Shown piece by piece: positions 43,645-51,485 of a DNA stretch of 64,000 nt. How positions within the stretch are numbered: the first letter of the stretch is position 1; each line of letters starts with the position of its first letter. This DNA is from Alterisphingorhabdus sp051668705 (GTDB lineage Bacteria > Pseudomonadota > Alphaproteobacteria > Sphingomonadales > Sphingomonadaceae), in assembly GCF_051668705.1 (NCBI RefSeq), contig NZ_CP196351.1:868001-932000 (forward strand), written 5' to 3'. The position numbers and the translations under genes are program-made. The notes beneath the pieces were generated by a model. That model was not told the origin of the DNA, did no database searches, and worked only from the letters and a program-made list of their open reading frames with translations.

Positions 43645-45816
43645 ATGCGCAAAGCATCATATCTCGCTCTTATATTGGGAACAGCAGCGATGACCACTAT
43701 CCCCACGGCATTTGCGAAAGATGCCGGAGAAGACACTACGGCCAGTGCTGCACCGGCTAGCCTTGCTTACCCGATCACACAAAAGGTGGATCAGGTTGAT
43801 GAGCAGTTTGGGGTTACTGTAGCAGACCCGTATCGCTGGCTGGAGAATGATGTCCGCGAAGACGATGCGGTAGCCAATTGGGTGGCGGCGCAAAATAAGG
43901 TAACGAATGCGTATCTTGATACGCTAAGCGGCCGTGAGAAACTGGCTGAGCGGATGACGGCGTTTTTCAATTATGAGCGTTTTGGCCTCCCGCGTAATCG
44001 CGGCGGCAAATATTTTTATACTAAGAATGACGGATTGCAGAACCAATCCGTGCTCTATGTGCGTGATGGGTTGAACGGCAGCGTCCGCGAGCTGGTTGAC
44101 CCCAATGCATGGGCATCAGATGGCGCAACTGCGCTGGCGGGCTGGGTGCCATCCAATGACGGTTCTTTGCTGCTTTATTCTATACAGGATGGCGGTTCTG
44201 ATTGGCGGACGCTGAAGGTTCTCGATGTTGCGTCTGGCAAGGTGTTGGACGACAATATTGATTGGGTAAAATTCTCCGGCCTTAGCTGGGTAGGCAATGA
44301 GGGTTTCTTATATTCTCGCTTTCCTGAGCCAGATGAAGGGGCAGAGTTTCAGTCTCTGAATGTTAATCAAGCAGTATATTATCATAAGGTCGGCACACCG
44401 CAGTCAGAGGATATTCAAGTCTTCGCCACGCCGGAAAATCCAAAAATCGGTAACAGTGCGGAAGTAACCTCTGACGGCAATTGGGTGGTGGTCACATCAT
44501 CGCTCGGCACAGATGAGAAATATGAAGTGTCCGTCATCAATATTGGCAAAGGCGATTGGACTCCCAAAAAACTTATTAGCGGGTTTAAGAATGACTGGCA
44601 GTTGATCGATTCCGTTGGCGGCGATCTCTATTTTCTTACAGATGATGGCGCGCCACGGCTGCGCATTGTGCGCTTTGATATGGAGAATATCGAAAAGGCA
44701 CCAGCCGAAGTTGTGGCTGAGCAAGAAGCCACATTGGCGGGCGGGTCTATTGTCGGCGACAGATTGATTGTCAGCTATTTGGAGAATGCCAAATCGCTGG
44801 CGAAGATGGTAACACTTGATGGTGAACCCGTTGGAAATATAACGTTAGACAATATTGGCACTGCGAGTGGTTTTGGCGGCAAACCTGGAAATTCAGAAAC
44901 ATTTTATTCCTTCTCCAGCTTTAGCCAGCCTGGTGCAGTCTATCGACTGGATACGGCAACTGGAGAAACCACGATATTCAGCCAGCCTGACCTAGCTTTT
45001 GATCCAAAGGATTATGTCGCGCAGCAAATATTCTATCCATCAAAAGATGGCACCAAAATCCCCATGTTTATCGTCCACCGCAAAGATATCGACCTGTCGA
45101 AAGGCGCGCCGACATTGCTTTATGGCTATGGTGGATTCAACATCTCATTGACGCCCGGCTTTTCGGCTACAAGACTGGCATGGATGGAAGCTGGCGGTGT
45201 ATTTGCCATGGCCAATCTACGTGGCGGCGGTGAATTTGGTAAAGCATGGCACGATGGTGGCCGTTTGCAAAATAAGCAAAATGTGTTTGATGATTTTATT
45301 GCTGCTGGTGAATATTTGATTGCTGAGGGCGTGACCAACAAAGGGCAATTGGCCATTGAAGGGCGCTCTAATGGCGGTTTATTGGTTGGCGCGGTAACCA
45401 ATCAGCGGCCAGACCTGTTCGCCGCGGGCCATGCTGCGGTTGGCGTTATGGACATGCTGCGCTTTGACCGGTTTACCGCTGGTCGTTATTGGGTCGATGA
45501 TTATGGCTATCCTGATCGTGAGCCGGATTTCAAAAACCTTTTAAGCTATTCGCCTTATCATAATATCAAAGATGGGACAGATTACCCTGCTGTAATCGTC
45601 AGCACGGCAGACACAGATGACCGCGTTGTGCCGGGCCACAGCTTTAAATATACAGCGGCGTTGCAAGCTGCGAACACCGGCGATGCGCCCAAGATCATCC
45701 GGATTGAAACACGGGCGGGTCATGGCTCTGGTAAACCAACCGAAAAGATCATCGAAGAATTCTCTGATATCTATGCATTTTTGGCATATCATACAGGTTT
45801 GAAAATCGCTGAGTAG
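43645..45816 (+). CDS. Prolyl oligopeptidase family serine peptidase (S9A)
   Basis: Exported peptidase of 723 residues. The start at 43645 has AGGAG ten bases upstream and gives a signal peptide (MRKASYLALILGTAAM...AFA). The N-terminal beta-propeller spans about 100-430. The C-terminal alpha/beta-hydrolase domain has a triad: S575 in EGRSNGGLL, D658/D659 in DTDDRV, and H693 in AGHGSG. It cleaves short peptides after proline. It probably works in the periplasm. The two upstream genes are on the same strand. Confidence 0.95.
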   Translation: MRKASYLALILGTAAMTTIPTAFAKDAGEDTTASAAPASLAYPITQKVDQVDEQFGVTVADPYRWLENDVREDDAVANWVAAQNKVTNAYLDTLSGREKLAERMTAFFNYERFGLPRNRGGKYFYTKNDGLQNQSVLYVRDGLNGSVRELVDPNAWASDGATALAGWVPSNDGSLLLYSIQDGGSDWRTLKVLDVASGKVLDDNIDWVKFSGLSWVGNEGFLYSRFPEPDEGAEFQSLNVNQAVYYHKVGTPQSEDIQVFATPENPKIGNSAEVTSDGNWVVVTSSLGTDEKYEVSVINIGKGDWTPKKLISGFKNDWQLIDSVGGDLYFLTDDGAPRLRIVRFDMENIEKAPAEVVAEQEATLAGGSIVGDRLIVSYLENAKSLAKMVTLDGEPVGNITLDNIGTASGFGGKPGNSETFYSFSSFSQPGAVYRLDTATGETTIFSQPDLAFDPKDYVAQQIFYPSKDGTKIPMFIVHRKDIDLSKGAPTLLYGYGGFNISLTPGFSATRLAWMEAGGVFAMANLRGGGEFGKAWHDGGRLQNKQNVFDDFIAAGEYLIAEGVTNKGQLAIEGRSNGGLLVGAVTNQRPDLFAAGHAAVGVMDMLRFDRFTAGRYWVDDYGYPDREPDFKNLLSYSPYHNIKDGTDYPAVIVSTADTDDRVVPGHSFKYTAALQAANTGDAPKIIRIETRAGHGSGKPTEKIIEEFSDIYAFLAYHTGLKIAE

Positions 45817-45844
45817 CAAACCTTTATATAGCGCTTATGAAAGT

Positions 45845-45887
45845 TACACCGCGTTTTTCCCTATAATGGTGAAGATGCGGTGTATTT
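45845..45887 (+). terminator. Long-loop hairpin after the prolyl oligopeptidase gene
   Basis: TACACCGC (45845-45852) and GCGGTGTA (45877-45884) pair perfectly over a 24-base loop, followed by a short T run (TTTCG). It lies 29 bases past the stop. Weak terminator candidate. Confidence 0.4.
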
Positions 45888-46018
45888 CGTTCACTTAGCG
45901 ATCATATAACCTGAACATAAGGCAACGTTTGCGTTCAGGAAAACCTCATCGAATATGAACTATACAGGATTCGCAAGCTCGGAAATGGTTCTCGAGCAGC
46001 GAAGTAAAGGACATAAAG

Positions 46019-46531
46019 ATGAAGACTTTTATCAAAGCCCTGACTGGAACCGCTGCCGCTGCTGCGATGGCTGTTTCTGCAACTCCCGCCGTCGCTAAGG
46101 AGCGCGGCAATGGTATTGGCGCCGAAGAGGTTATTGCCGGCGCATTGGTTATCGGAGGCATCGCCGCACTGGCTGGCGCTTTTGATGGCAAAGATGATTA
46201 CCGCTATAACCGTGCTGGTTTCCGTGGTGACTATCGTGGTGATTTTCGCCGTAATAATCGCAATTTTATCAACCCGCGTAAGGCTGTTAACCGCTGTATT
46301 CGTGCCGCTGAACGGCGTGCAGGGCGGACATTTGGAGCCGCTGATGTTACGCAAATCCGTGATGTAGACCGGACACGCTTCGGTTACCGGGTTAAAGGCC
46401 GGATCGTTGTACAAAATGGTTATAATGGTCGTGGGTACCGCAACAGCTTCGACCGTGGACGGTTCACCTGCTTCGTGGGTGGAGGACGCGGTGCAGATAT
46501 ACGCTTCCGCGGCCTGGGTAACGGCCGTTAA
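46019..46531 (+). CDS. Secreted arginine/glycine-rich protein A
   Basis: Exported protein of 170 residues. A signal peptide ends near residue 27 (TPAVAKE). A hydrophobic glycine-rich segment follows (EEVIAGALVIGGIAALAGAF, about 36-55), then an Arg/Asn/Gly-rich stretch, and a C-terminal domain starting NRCIRAAERRAG with a second cysteine in FTCFVGG. The two cysteines may form a disulfide. The C-terminal domain and hydrophobic block are homologous to those of the next gene, so the two are paralogues. AAAGGA precedes the ATG. Function unknown. Confidence 0.8.
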   Translation: MKTFIKALTGTAAAAAMAVSATPAVAKERGNGIGAEEVIAGALVIGGIAALAGAFDGKDDYRYNRAGFRGDYRGDFRRNNRNFINPRKAVNRCIRAAERRAGRTFGAADVTQIRDVDRTRFGYRVKGRIVVQNGYNGRGYRNSFDRGRFTCFVGGGRGADIRFRGLGNGR

Positions 46532-46639
46532 TATGTAAAATCTAACAGATACGGGGTTGGTTCAGCTAAGAGCCAGCCCCGTTCACTATAATGATAGGCA
46601 ATGAGCCACAGAGCGCGTTGCGAAGCGGAAGGAAAAGAT

Positions 46640-47278
46640 ATGATAAAGACACAAAAAATGGGGATGGCTTTGGCGTTAGCAGGTGCATCAGCATTGGGCC
46701 TTATAGCAGCGCCAGCATCAGCAGCCACCGGCGTAACACACAGCCCCAGCAGCGCATCAATTGCTATAGACCGAGCGCAGATTGCATCATATTTCCCCTC
46801 CGCATTATCCGACAATTTGGACCAACAAGCGCAGGAAAGCGTAGAATATGGTCGCCGTTTTCGCAGGCGTCGTTTCCGTAGAGGCTTTCGCCGGCGCGGT
46901 ATCAGAGGCGGGGATATTCTGGCCGGCATTTTGATTATTGGCGGCATTGCTGCAATTGCCGATGCGGCCAGCAACGACAATAATAATAGGCGTACCTATC
47001 CACGGCGTGACCGTAACCAGCAACAGCGTAATACCCGCACGACCACCAGTGATATCAACGCAGCTGCTGATCAGTGCGCAAATGCCGCTGAGGAGCGTTA
47101 TGGCAATGGTTCCAGAGTGAATGACATAAGCCGTATTGAACGTGCAGATAATGGCTTTAACGTTCAAGGTACCATCGAAGTGCAAAACCAGCTCGACAGC
47201 TTTAGCTGCGGTGTCATTGGTGGCCAGATACAATATCTGGAATTTGGCCGCGGTCAGCAATTGCTGGAAGATCAATAA
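46640..47278 (+). CDS. Secreted arginine-rich protein B, paralogue of the preceding gene
   Basis: Exported protein of 212 residues. The start at 46640 has GGAAGG nine bases upstream; an in-frame ATG at 46601 is less likely. A signal peptide ends near PASAATG. An unrelated stretch with an Arg-rich run (RRRRFRRGFRRRG) follows, then the glycine-rich hydrophobic segment GGDILAGILIIGGIAAIADA and a C-terminal domain (AADQCANAAEERYG to SCGVIGGQIQYLEF) that matches the preceding protein, with both cysteines kept. Likely surface or periplasmic. Function unknown. Confidence 0.8.
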   Translation: MIKTQKMGMALALAGASALGLIAAPASAATGVTHSPSSASIAIDRAQIASYFPSALSDNLDQQAQESVEYGRRFRRRRFRRGFRRRGIRGGDILAGILIIGGIAAIADAASNDNNNRRTYPRRDRNQQQRNTRTTTSDINAAADQCANAAEERYGNGSRVNDISRIERADNGFNVQGTIEVQNQLDSFSCGVIGGQIQYLEFGRGQQLLEDQ

Positions 47279-47289
47279 GCCAAAATATT

Positions 47290-47332
47290 GCGACCGGCTT
47301 AGGGCATCTCCCTTTGCCTATTGTCCGGTCGC
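47290..47332. other. Hairpin between convergent genes
   Basis: GCGACCGG (47290-47297) and CCGGTCGC (47325-47332) are perfectly complementary, with AGGG/CCCT complementarity inside the 27-base loop. There is no T run on either side. It may end transcription of both converging genes with help, but it is not a canonical terminator. Confidence 0.4.
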
Positions 47333-47359
47333 GACCTTGTATGAGCCGCTTTGATAAGT

Positions 47360-48052
47360 TCAGGCTCTTTTCTGCGTTTTGGCTCTGCCTCCGCCTCTAA
47401 ATTGGGCGCGGAAGAGCAATATCAGACCGATAAATATCGTTAGAAAAGCCAGTGCTGCAAAGATAATCAGCAGTGGATGACTGGTATCTTCACGGCTTTG
47501 CAAATCCATAATATGCAGACCCCACATAAAATCAAATGTGCGCCATAATTGTGATCGTGTGGCGAGAGTTTGGCCCGTAGCGGCATCAATATAAATATGC
47601 GTGCCATCATCAAATAGAGCCTGCCAGCTGGCGCGCGGGCGGCGCAAGTCAATGGGCGCGTCATTTGCAGAAAAGCGCTGTATCGCTGTAAGTTTTTCGG
47701 GGCCAGCAAAGCTAGCTTTTGCCAATGTGCGCGCTTCTGCTTCTTCAACTTCGGGTAATGCTAAGCCAGACAAGCCGTCTGCACGCATCATCCGCCCTTG
47801 GACAGTGCTAATAATCCAGACCGGTTTGCCATGTTGTGAGATCAATTGCATGGAATTGATCATATTTTCAGACAGTTGCGGTACTTGCAGATCCGTCATT
47901 ATTATGGGTGGGGGCGGGGTCTTCAAATGCTCTCCGCGCACAGTGTCAATTGGCTGAGAGACCATGAACAGCCCGGAGATTGTCCAGAAAAGCAAGGGAA
48001 TACCAACCAGCCACCCCAACCAAATATGTGCGCGGCTTAATAGTCGCATCAT
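47360..48052 (-). CDS. PepSY domain-containing membrane protein
   Basis: Product of 230 residues. Hydrophobic segments lie at about 12-30 (WLGWLVGIPLLFWTISGLFM) and near the C-terminus (LLIIFAALAFLTIFIGLILLF). Between them is a PepSY-like region (YIDAATGQTLATRSQLWRTFDFMWGLHIMD), as in siderophore-reductase-like membrane proteins. The start is the ATG at 48052, overlapping the TRIC stop (ATGATG/TGA). A longer frame upstream is an out-of-frame reading of that gene. Probably an inner-membrane reductase or regulator of unknown role. Confidence 0.85.
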   Translation of the reverse strand: MMRLLSRAHIWLGWLVGIPLLFWTISGLFMVSQPIDTVRGEHLKTPPPPIIMTDLQVPQLSENMINSMQLISQHGKPVWIISTVQGRMMRADGLSGLALPEVEEAEARTLAKASFAGPEKLTAIQRFSANDAPIDLRRPRASWQALFDDGTHIYIDAATGQTLATRSQLWRTFDFMWGLHIMDLQSREDTSHPLLIIFAALAFLTIFIGLILLFRAQFRGGGRAKTQKRA

Positions 48053-48705
48053 ATAGCCTCTGCGTCTTTGCTGCCACGATAGCTGGGCAAAGCTAGGCCA
48101 TAGCGAATGGCCGCAGCGCGAACGAAAAAACCGAAAAGAGCTGCAACGACTGCGGCGACCGATGTTAGCATGTTGAAGGACAGAAAAATGACGAACATTC
48201 CGGCAGACAGTGCTGCAGCAGTGACATAAACCTCTGGTCGCAATACGATGGATGGTACGCCAGCCAGCACATCGCGAATAATACCGCCCGCACAGGCCGT
48301 GATGACGCCCATCATGGCGGCTGGAATAGGCGGGACACCATATTGAAGCGACTTTGCTGTACCATAGACCGAATAGGCAACAAGCCCGATAGCATCGAGC
48401 CAGTCCATCATCTTGCCGCGCCACCATTTGGCTGGTGTTATCCAAATAATGACCACCATCACGAAGATGGAAATCAGCATTGTTTGCTCGATAATCCAGA
48501 AAACCGGCGCACCGATTAAAAGGTCGCGGATTGTGCCGCCGCCTACGCCCGTAACCAGAGCGAAGAAAATAAAGGTAACAATCGTCTGCTCCTTGCGTGC
48601 AGCCGCCAAAGCGCCGGTTGCTGCAAATACCGCAATGCCCAATATATTGAGGGCGAGCAGGATCGGCCCGATAAGATCTTCAGTCGGAAAATTTGCTAAA
48701 AACAC
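48049..48705 (-). CDS. TRIC/YadS family cation channel
   Basis: Inner-membrane protein of 218 residues with about seven hydrophobic helices in two repeats. Family motifs are ATGALAAARKEQTIV and GVGGGTIRDLLIG in the first repeat and CAGGIIRDVLAGVPSIVL in the second. Such bacterial TRIC homologues are potassium-selective channels or glycine-related transporters. It is translationally coupled to the PepSY gene downstream by an overlap of stop and start. It is read in the same direction as lpdA, 39 bases after the lpdA stop. Confidence 0.92.
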   Translation of the reverse strand: MFLANFPTEDLIGPILLALNILGIAVFAATGALAAARKEQTIVTFIFFALVTGVGGGTIRDLLIGAPVFWIIEQTMLISIFVMVVIIWITPAKWWRGKMMDWLDAIGLVAYSVYGTAKSLQYGVPPIPAAMMGVITACAGGIIRDVLAGVPSIVLRPEVYVTAAALSAGMFVIFLSFNMLTSVAAVVAALFGFFVRAAAIRYGLALPSYRGSKDAEAI

Positions 48706-48744
48706 GGCGCGGTCAAGCGCCGATAGTCATGACGTGTCGGCCGT

Positions 48745-50172
48745 TCATATATGGATTGGCTTGCCAGTGACCGCCATCGCCGCCTCTTTCACCGCTTCGC
48801 TATGCGTTGGGTGAGCATGGCAGGTATAGGCAATATCTTCTGACGTAGCGCCAAACTCCATGGCCTGTGTCACTTGCGCAATCATTGTGCCAGCGAGTGA
48901 CGAGATAATATGTACACCCAAAACGCGGTCAGTCGTGGCATCGGCCAGAATCTTTACAAAGCCATCTGTATCGCGGTTCGTCTTGGCGCGGCTATTGCCC
49001 ATGAAGGGGAATTTGCCCGACTTATACGTAACGCCTGCCTCTTTTAGCTCTTCCTCCGTTTTACCAATGCTGGCGATTTCGGGGTGGGTATAGACCACGC
49101 CGGGGATCAGGTCATGATTGACAATGCCGGTCTGGCCAGAAATATTTTCGGCAACGGCTATGCCCTCATCTTCTGCACGGTGGGCAAGCATCAGGCCCGG
49201 AACAACATCGCCTATGGCATAGATATTGGGCACGGCAGTGGCAAAATCGTGATCGACGACAATCTGACCGCGATCATTGGTTGAGAGTCCGGCTTTATCG
49301 AGTCCCAGTCCATCGGTATTGGGTTTACGGCCAATACACACCAGAACAGCATCAGCATCCAATGTCTCGCCTTCACCGCCTTTGGCAGGCTCAATGCTGA
49401 CTGTGGCTTTCTTGCCTTTGACAGTGACGCCAGTGACTTTTGTGCCAGTCTTAATATCAAAGCCTTGCTTTTTAAAGATTTTGGCAGATTCCTTGCGGAT
49501 TTCACCATCCATGCCGGGCAATATCTGGTCGAGATATTCGACGACTGTGACTTTCGCCCCTAGACGCCGCCATACGCTGCCCAATTCCAGGCCGATAACA
49601 CCACCGCCGATCAGCACCAGATGATCCGGCACTTTGGGCAGAGATAGCGCGCCTGTTGAATCGACCACAATGGCCTTGTCATTATCCACCTCTACACCGG
49701 GCAGAGGTGCTACTGATGAACCAGTCGCGATAATGATATTTTTGGCTCTAACCGTTTCTGTCTTTCCTGAGTCTGTTGAAGGGCTTATTTTGACGCTGTG
49801 CGCATCTTCAAAACTGGCCAGACCTTTTAGCCATGTGACCTTGTTCTTCTTGAACAGATACTCGATGCCGCCCGTTAGCTCGCCTACAGCTTTGGTTTTT
49901 TCGGTCATCATCTGCTTCAGGTCCAGCTTGGCGCCGGTTAGTTTGATGCCGAATTTTTCCAAGGCGCCGCTATGCGCTTCTTCATAAAGTTCAGAGGCAT
50001 GCAGCAAGGCTTTGGATGGGATGCAACCCACATTAAGGCAGGTTCCGCCCAAAGTTTTACGGCTCTCTACACAGGCGGTTTTCAGGCCCAATTGCGCGGC
50101 GCGGATAGCGGCAACATAGCCACCAGGGCCAGCGCCAATTACCAATACATCATAGTCAAAATTATCGGTCAT
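48745..50172 (-). CDS. lpdA: Dihydrolipoyl dehydrogenase (E3)
   Basis: Flavoprotein that re-oxidises dihydrolipoamide, here for the 2-oxoglutarate dehydrogenase complex. Protein of 475 residues with the FAD fold VIGAGPGGYVAAIRAAQLG, the redox disulfide C45/C50 (GGTCLNVGCIPSK), the NAD-binding GGGVIGLELGSVW and the C-terminal catalytic HAHPTHSE. It is the last gene of the mdh-sucD-sucA-sucB-lpdA block, 59 bases after sucB, with a small inverted repeat in the gap. Confidence 0.98.
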   Translation of the reverse strand: MTDNFDYDVLVIGAGPGGYVAAIRAAQLGLKTACVESRKTLGGTCLNVGCIPSKALLHASELYEEAHSGALEKFGIKLTGAKLDLKQMMTEKTKAVGELTGGIEYLFKKNKVTWLKGLASFEDAHSVKISPSTDSGKTETVRAKNIIIATGSSVAPLPGVEVDNDKAIVVDSTGALSLPKVPDHLVLIGGGVIGLELGSVWRRLGAKVTVVEYLDQILPGMDGEIRKESAKIFKKQGFDIKTGTKVTGVTVKGKKATVSIEPAKGGEGETLDADAVLVCIGRKPNTDGLGLDKAGLSTNDRGQIVVDHDFATAVPNIYAIGDVVPGLMLAHRAEDEGIAVAENISGQTGIVNHDLIPGVVYTHPEIASIGKTEEELKEAGVTYKSGKFPFMGNSRAKTNRDTDGFVKILADATTDRVLGVHIISSLAGTMIAQVTQAMEFGATSEDIAYTCHAHPTHSEAVKEAAMAVTGKPIHI

Positions 50173-50193
50173 CAGTTTTACCTTTTAACGCGC

Positions 50194-50217
50194 CATGCTG
50201 AACGTATTTCAGCGTGA
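50194..50217. repeat. Short palindrome between lpdA and sucB
   Basis: CATGCTGAA, CGTAT, TTCAGCGTG-like arms form a near-perfect hairpin. It resembles the GCTGAACTTGTTTCAGC element that I remember as dispersed in sphingomonad genomes. It may stabilise or weaken read-through between sucB and lpdA. Confidence 0.5.
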
Positions 50218-50231
50218 CGGAAATGAAATTC

Positions 50232-51461
50232 TTACAAATCAATCAGCAGACGCGTAGGATCTTCAATCGCTTCTTTGATGCGGACCAAGAATGTCACAGC
50301 CTCTTTGCCGTCAATCAAACGATGGTCATAGCTAAGCGCCAGATACATCATTGGCCGCGCCGCAATGGAGCCATCAGCCATTACCACGGGGCGTTTCTCA
50401 ATACGGTGCAAGCCCAGAACGGCGCTTTGTGGCGGGTTGATAATCGGCGTCGACATAAGCGAACCAAAAACACCGCCATTGGAGATGGTGAACGTGCCGC
50501 CCATCATCTCTTCCATTTTTAGCGTCCCGTTTTTCGCACGTTTACCAAAGTCGCCAATGGTGTTTTCAATATCGGCAAAGCTCAGGCTCTCTGCATTGCG
50601 GATCACCGGAACAACAAGGCCATTGGGGGCGCTAACAGCAACAGAAATATCGGCATAATTGTGGTAGACGATTTCATCGCCCTCAATCTGAGCATTGACC
50701 GCCGGAACATCTTTTAGCGCAAGACAGGCCGCTTTCGCGAAAAAGCCCATAAAGCCCAGACGCACACCGTGCTTTTTCTCAAAAAGCTCTTTATATTTCT
50801 TCCGTGTTTCCATCACCGCCGTCATATCGACATCGTTAAATGTGGTGAGTAAGGCCGCATTGTCCTGCGCAGATTTCAGGCGCTTGGCGATGGTCTGGCG
50901 GATACGCGTCATGCGTACACGCTCTGTCTGACGTTGAATGCTCGGCTTGTCTGGCGGATTGCCAACATCGGTAACCGCGACAGGGTCAGGCTGCGCAGCA
51001 GGTGCAGGGTCAGACTTTGCATTAGCCGCTGCCAACACATCTTCTTTGGTCAGGCGGCCATCGCGGCCAGTGCCTTTTATCTTGGTCGGGTCTACACCAT
51101 GTTCCAGTACCAAACGGCGCACAGATGGGGAAAGGGTAGGGACATCACCGGTCGGCGCTTCTGCAGCGCTGCTTGTTTCCGCTGCCGGAGCGGCTTTTGC
51201 TTCTGCTTTAGGAACGGCTTTGCCATCAGTTCTGATCGTAGCGATTAATGCGCCAACTTCTACAGTGTCGCCTTCGGCCACAATATGCTTGCCCATGATA
51301 CCAGCAGAAGGCGCATTGACCTCAATGCTGACCTTGTCTGTTTCCAGACTGGCAATAGGCTCGTCTGCAGCGACGGCATCGCCTGGCTGTTTCAGCCATT
51401 CGCCAACCGTTGCTTCGGTGATGGATTCCCCCAAAGTTGGGACCAGTACGTCGATACTCAT
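50232..51461 (-). CDS. sucB: Dihydrolipoyllysine succinyltransferase (E2 of 2-oxoglutarate dehydrogenase)
   Basis: Core E2 of the complex, 409 residues. A lipoyl domain (about 1-75) carries lipoylated K43 in ETDKVSIEV. A linker rich in Ala/Pro and a peripheral-subunit-binding domain (SVRRLVLEHGVDPTKIKGTG, about 109-145) follow, then the catalytic domain with the C-terminal HRLIDGKEAV motif (His/Asp pair). It follows sucA by 24 bases and precedes lpdA by 59. Also called odhB. Confidence 0.98.
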   Translation of the reverse strand: MSIDVLVPTLGESITEATVGEWLKQPGDAVAADEPIASLETDKVSIEVNAPSAGIMGKHIVAEGDTVEVGALIATIRTDGKAVPKAEAKAAPAAETSSAAEAPTGDVPTLSPSVRRLVLEHGVDPTKIKGTGRDGRLTKEDVLAAANAKSDPAPAAQPDPVAVTDVGNPPDKPSIQRQTERVRMTRIRQTIAKRLKSAQDNAALLTTFNDVDMTAVMETRKKYKELFEKKHGVRLGFMGFFAKAACLALKDVPAVNAQIEGDEIVYHNYADISVAVSAPNGLVVPVIRNAESLSFADIENTIGDFGKRAKNGTLKMEEMMGGTFTISNGGVFGSLMSTPIINPPQSAVLGLHRIEKRPVVMADGSIAARPMMYLALSYDHRLIDGKEAVTFLVRIKEAIEDPTRLLIDL

Positions 51462-51485
51462 AATCTTTCAGCCTTTCCGTAAAGC

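Noticed and set aside
48053..48445. Upstream extension of the PepSY gene
   Set aside because: The extra residues are Cys/Arg/Ser-rich and arise from another frame of the TRIC channel gene; the real start overlaps that stop at 48049-48052.
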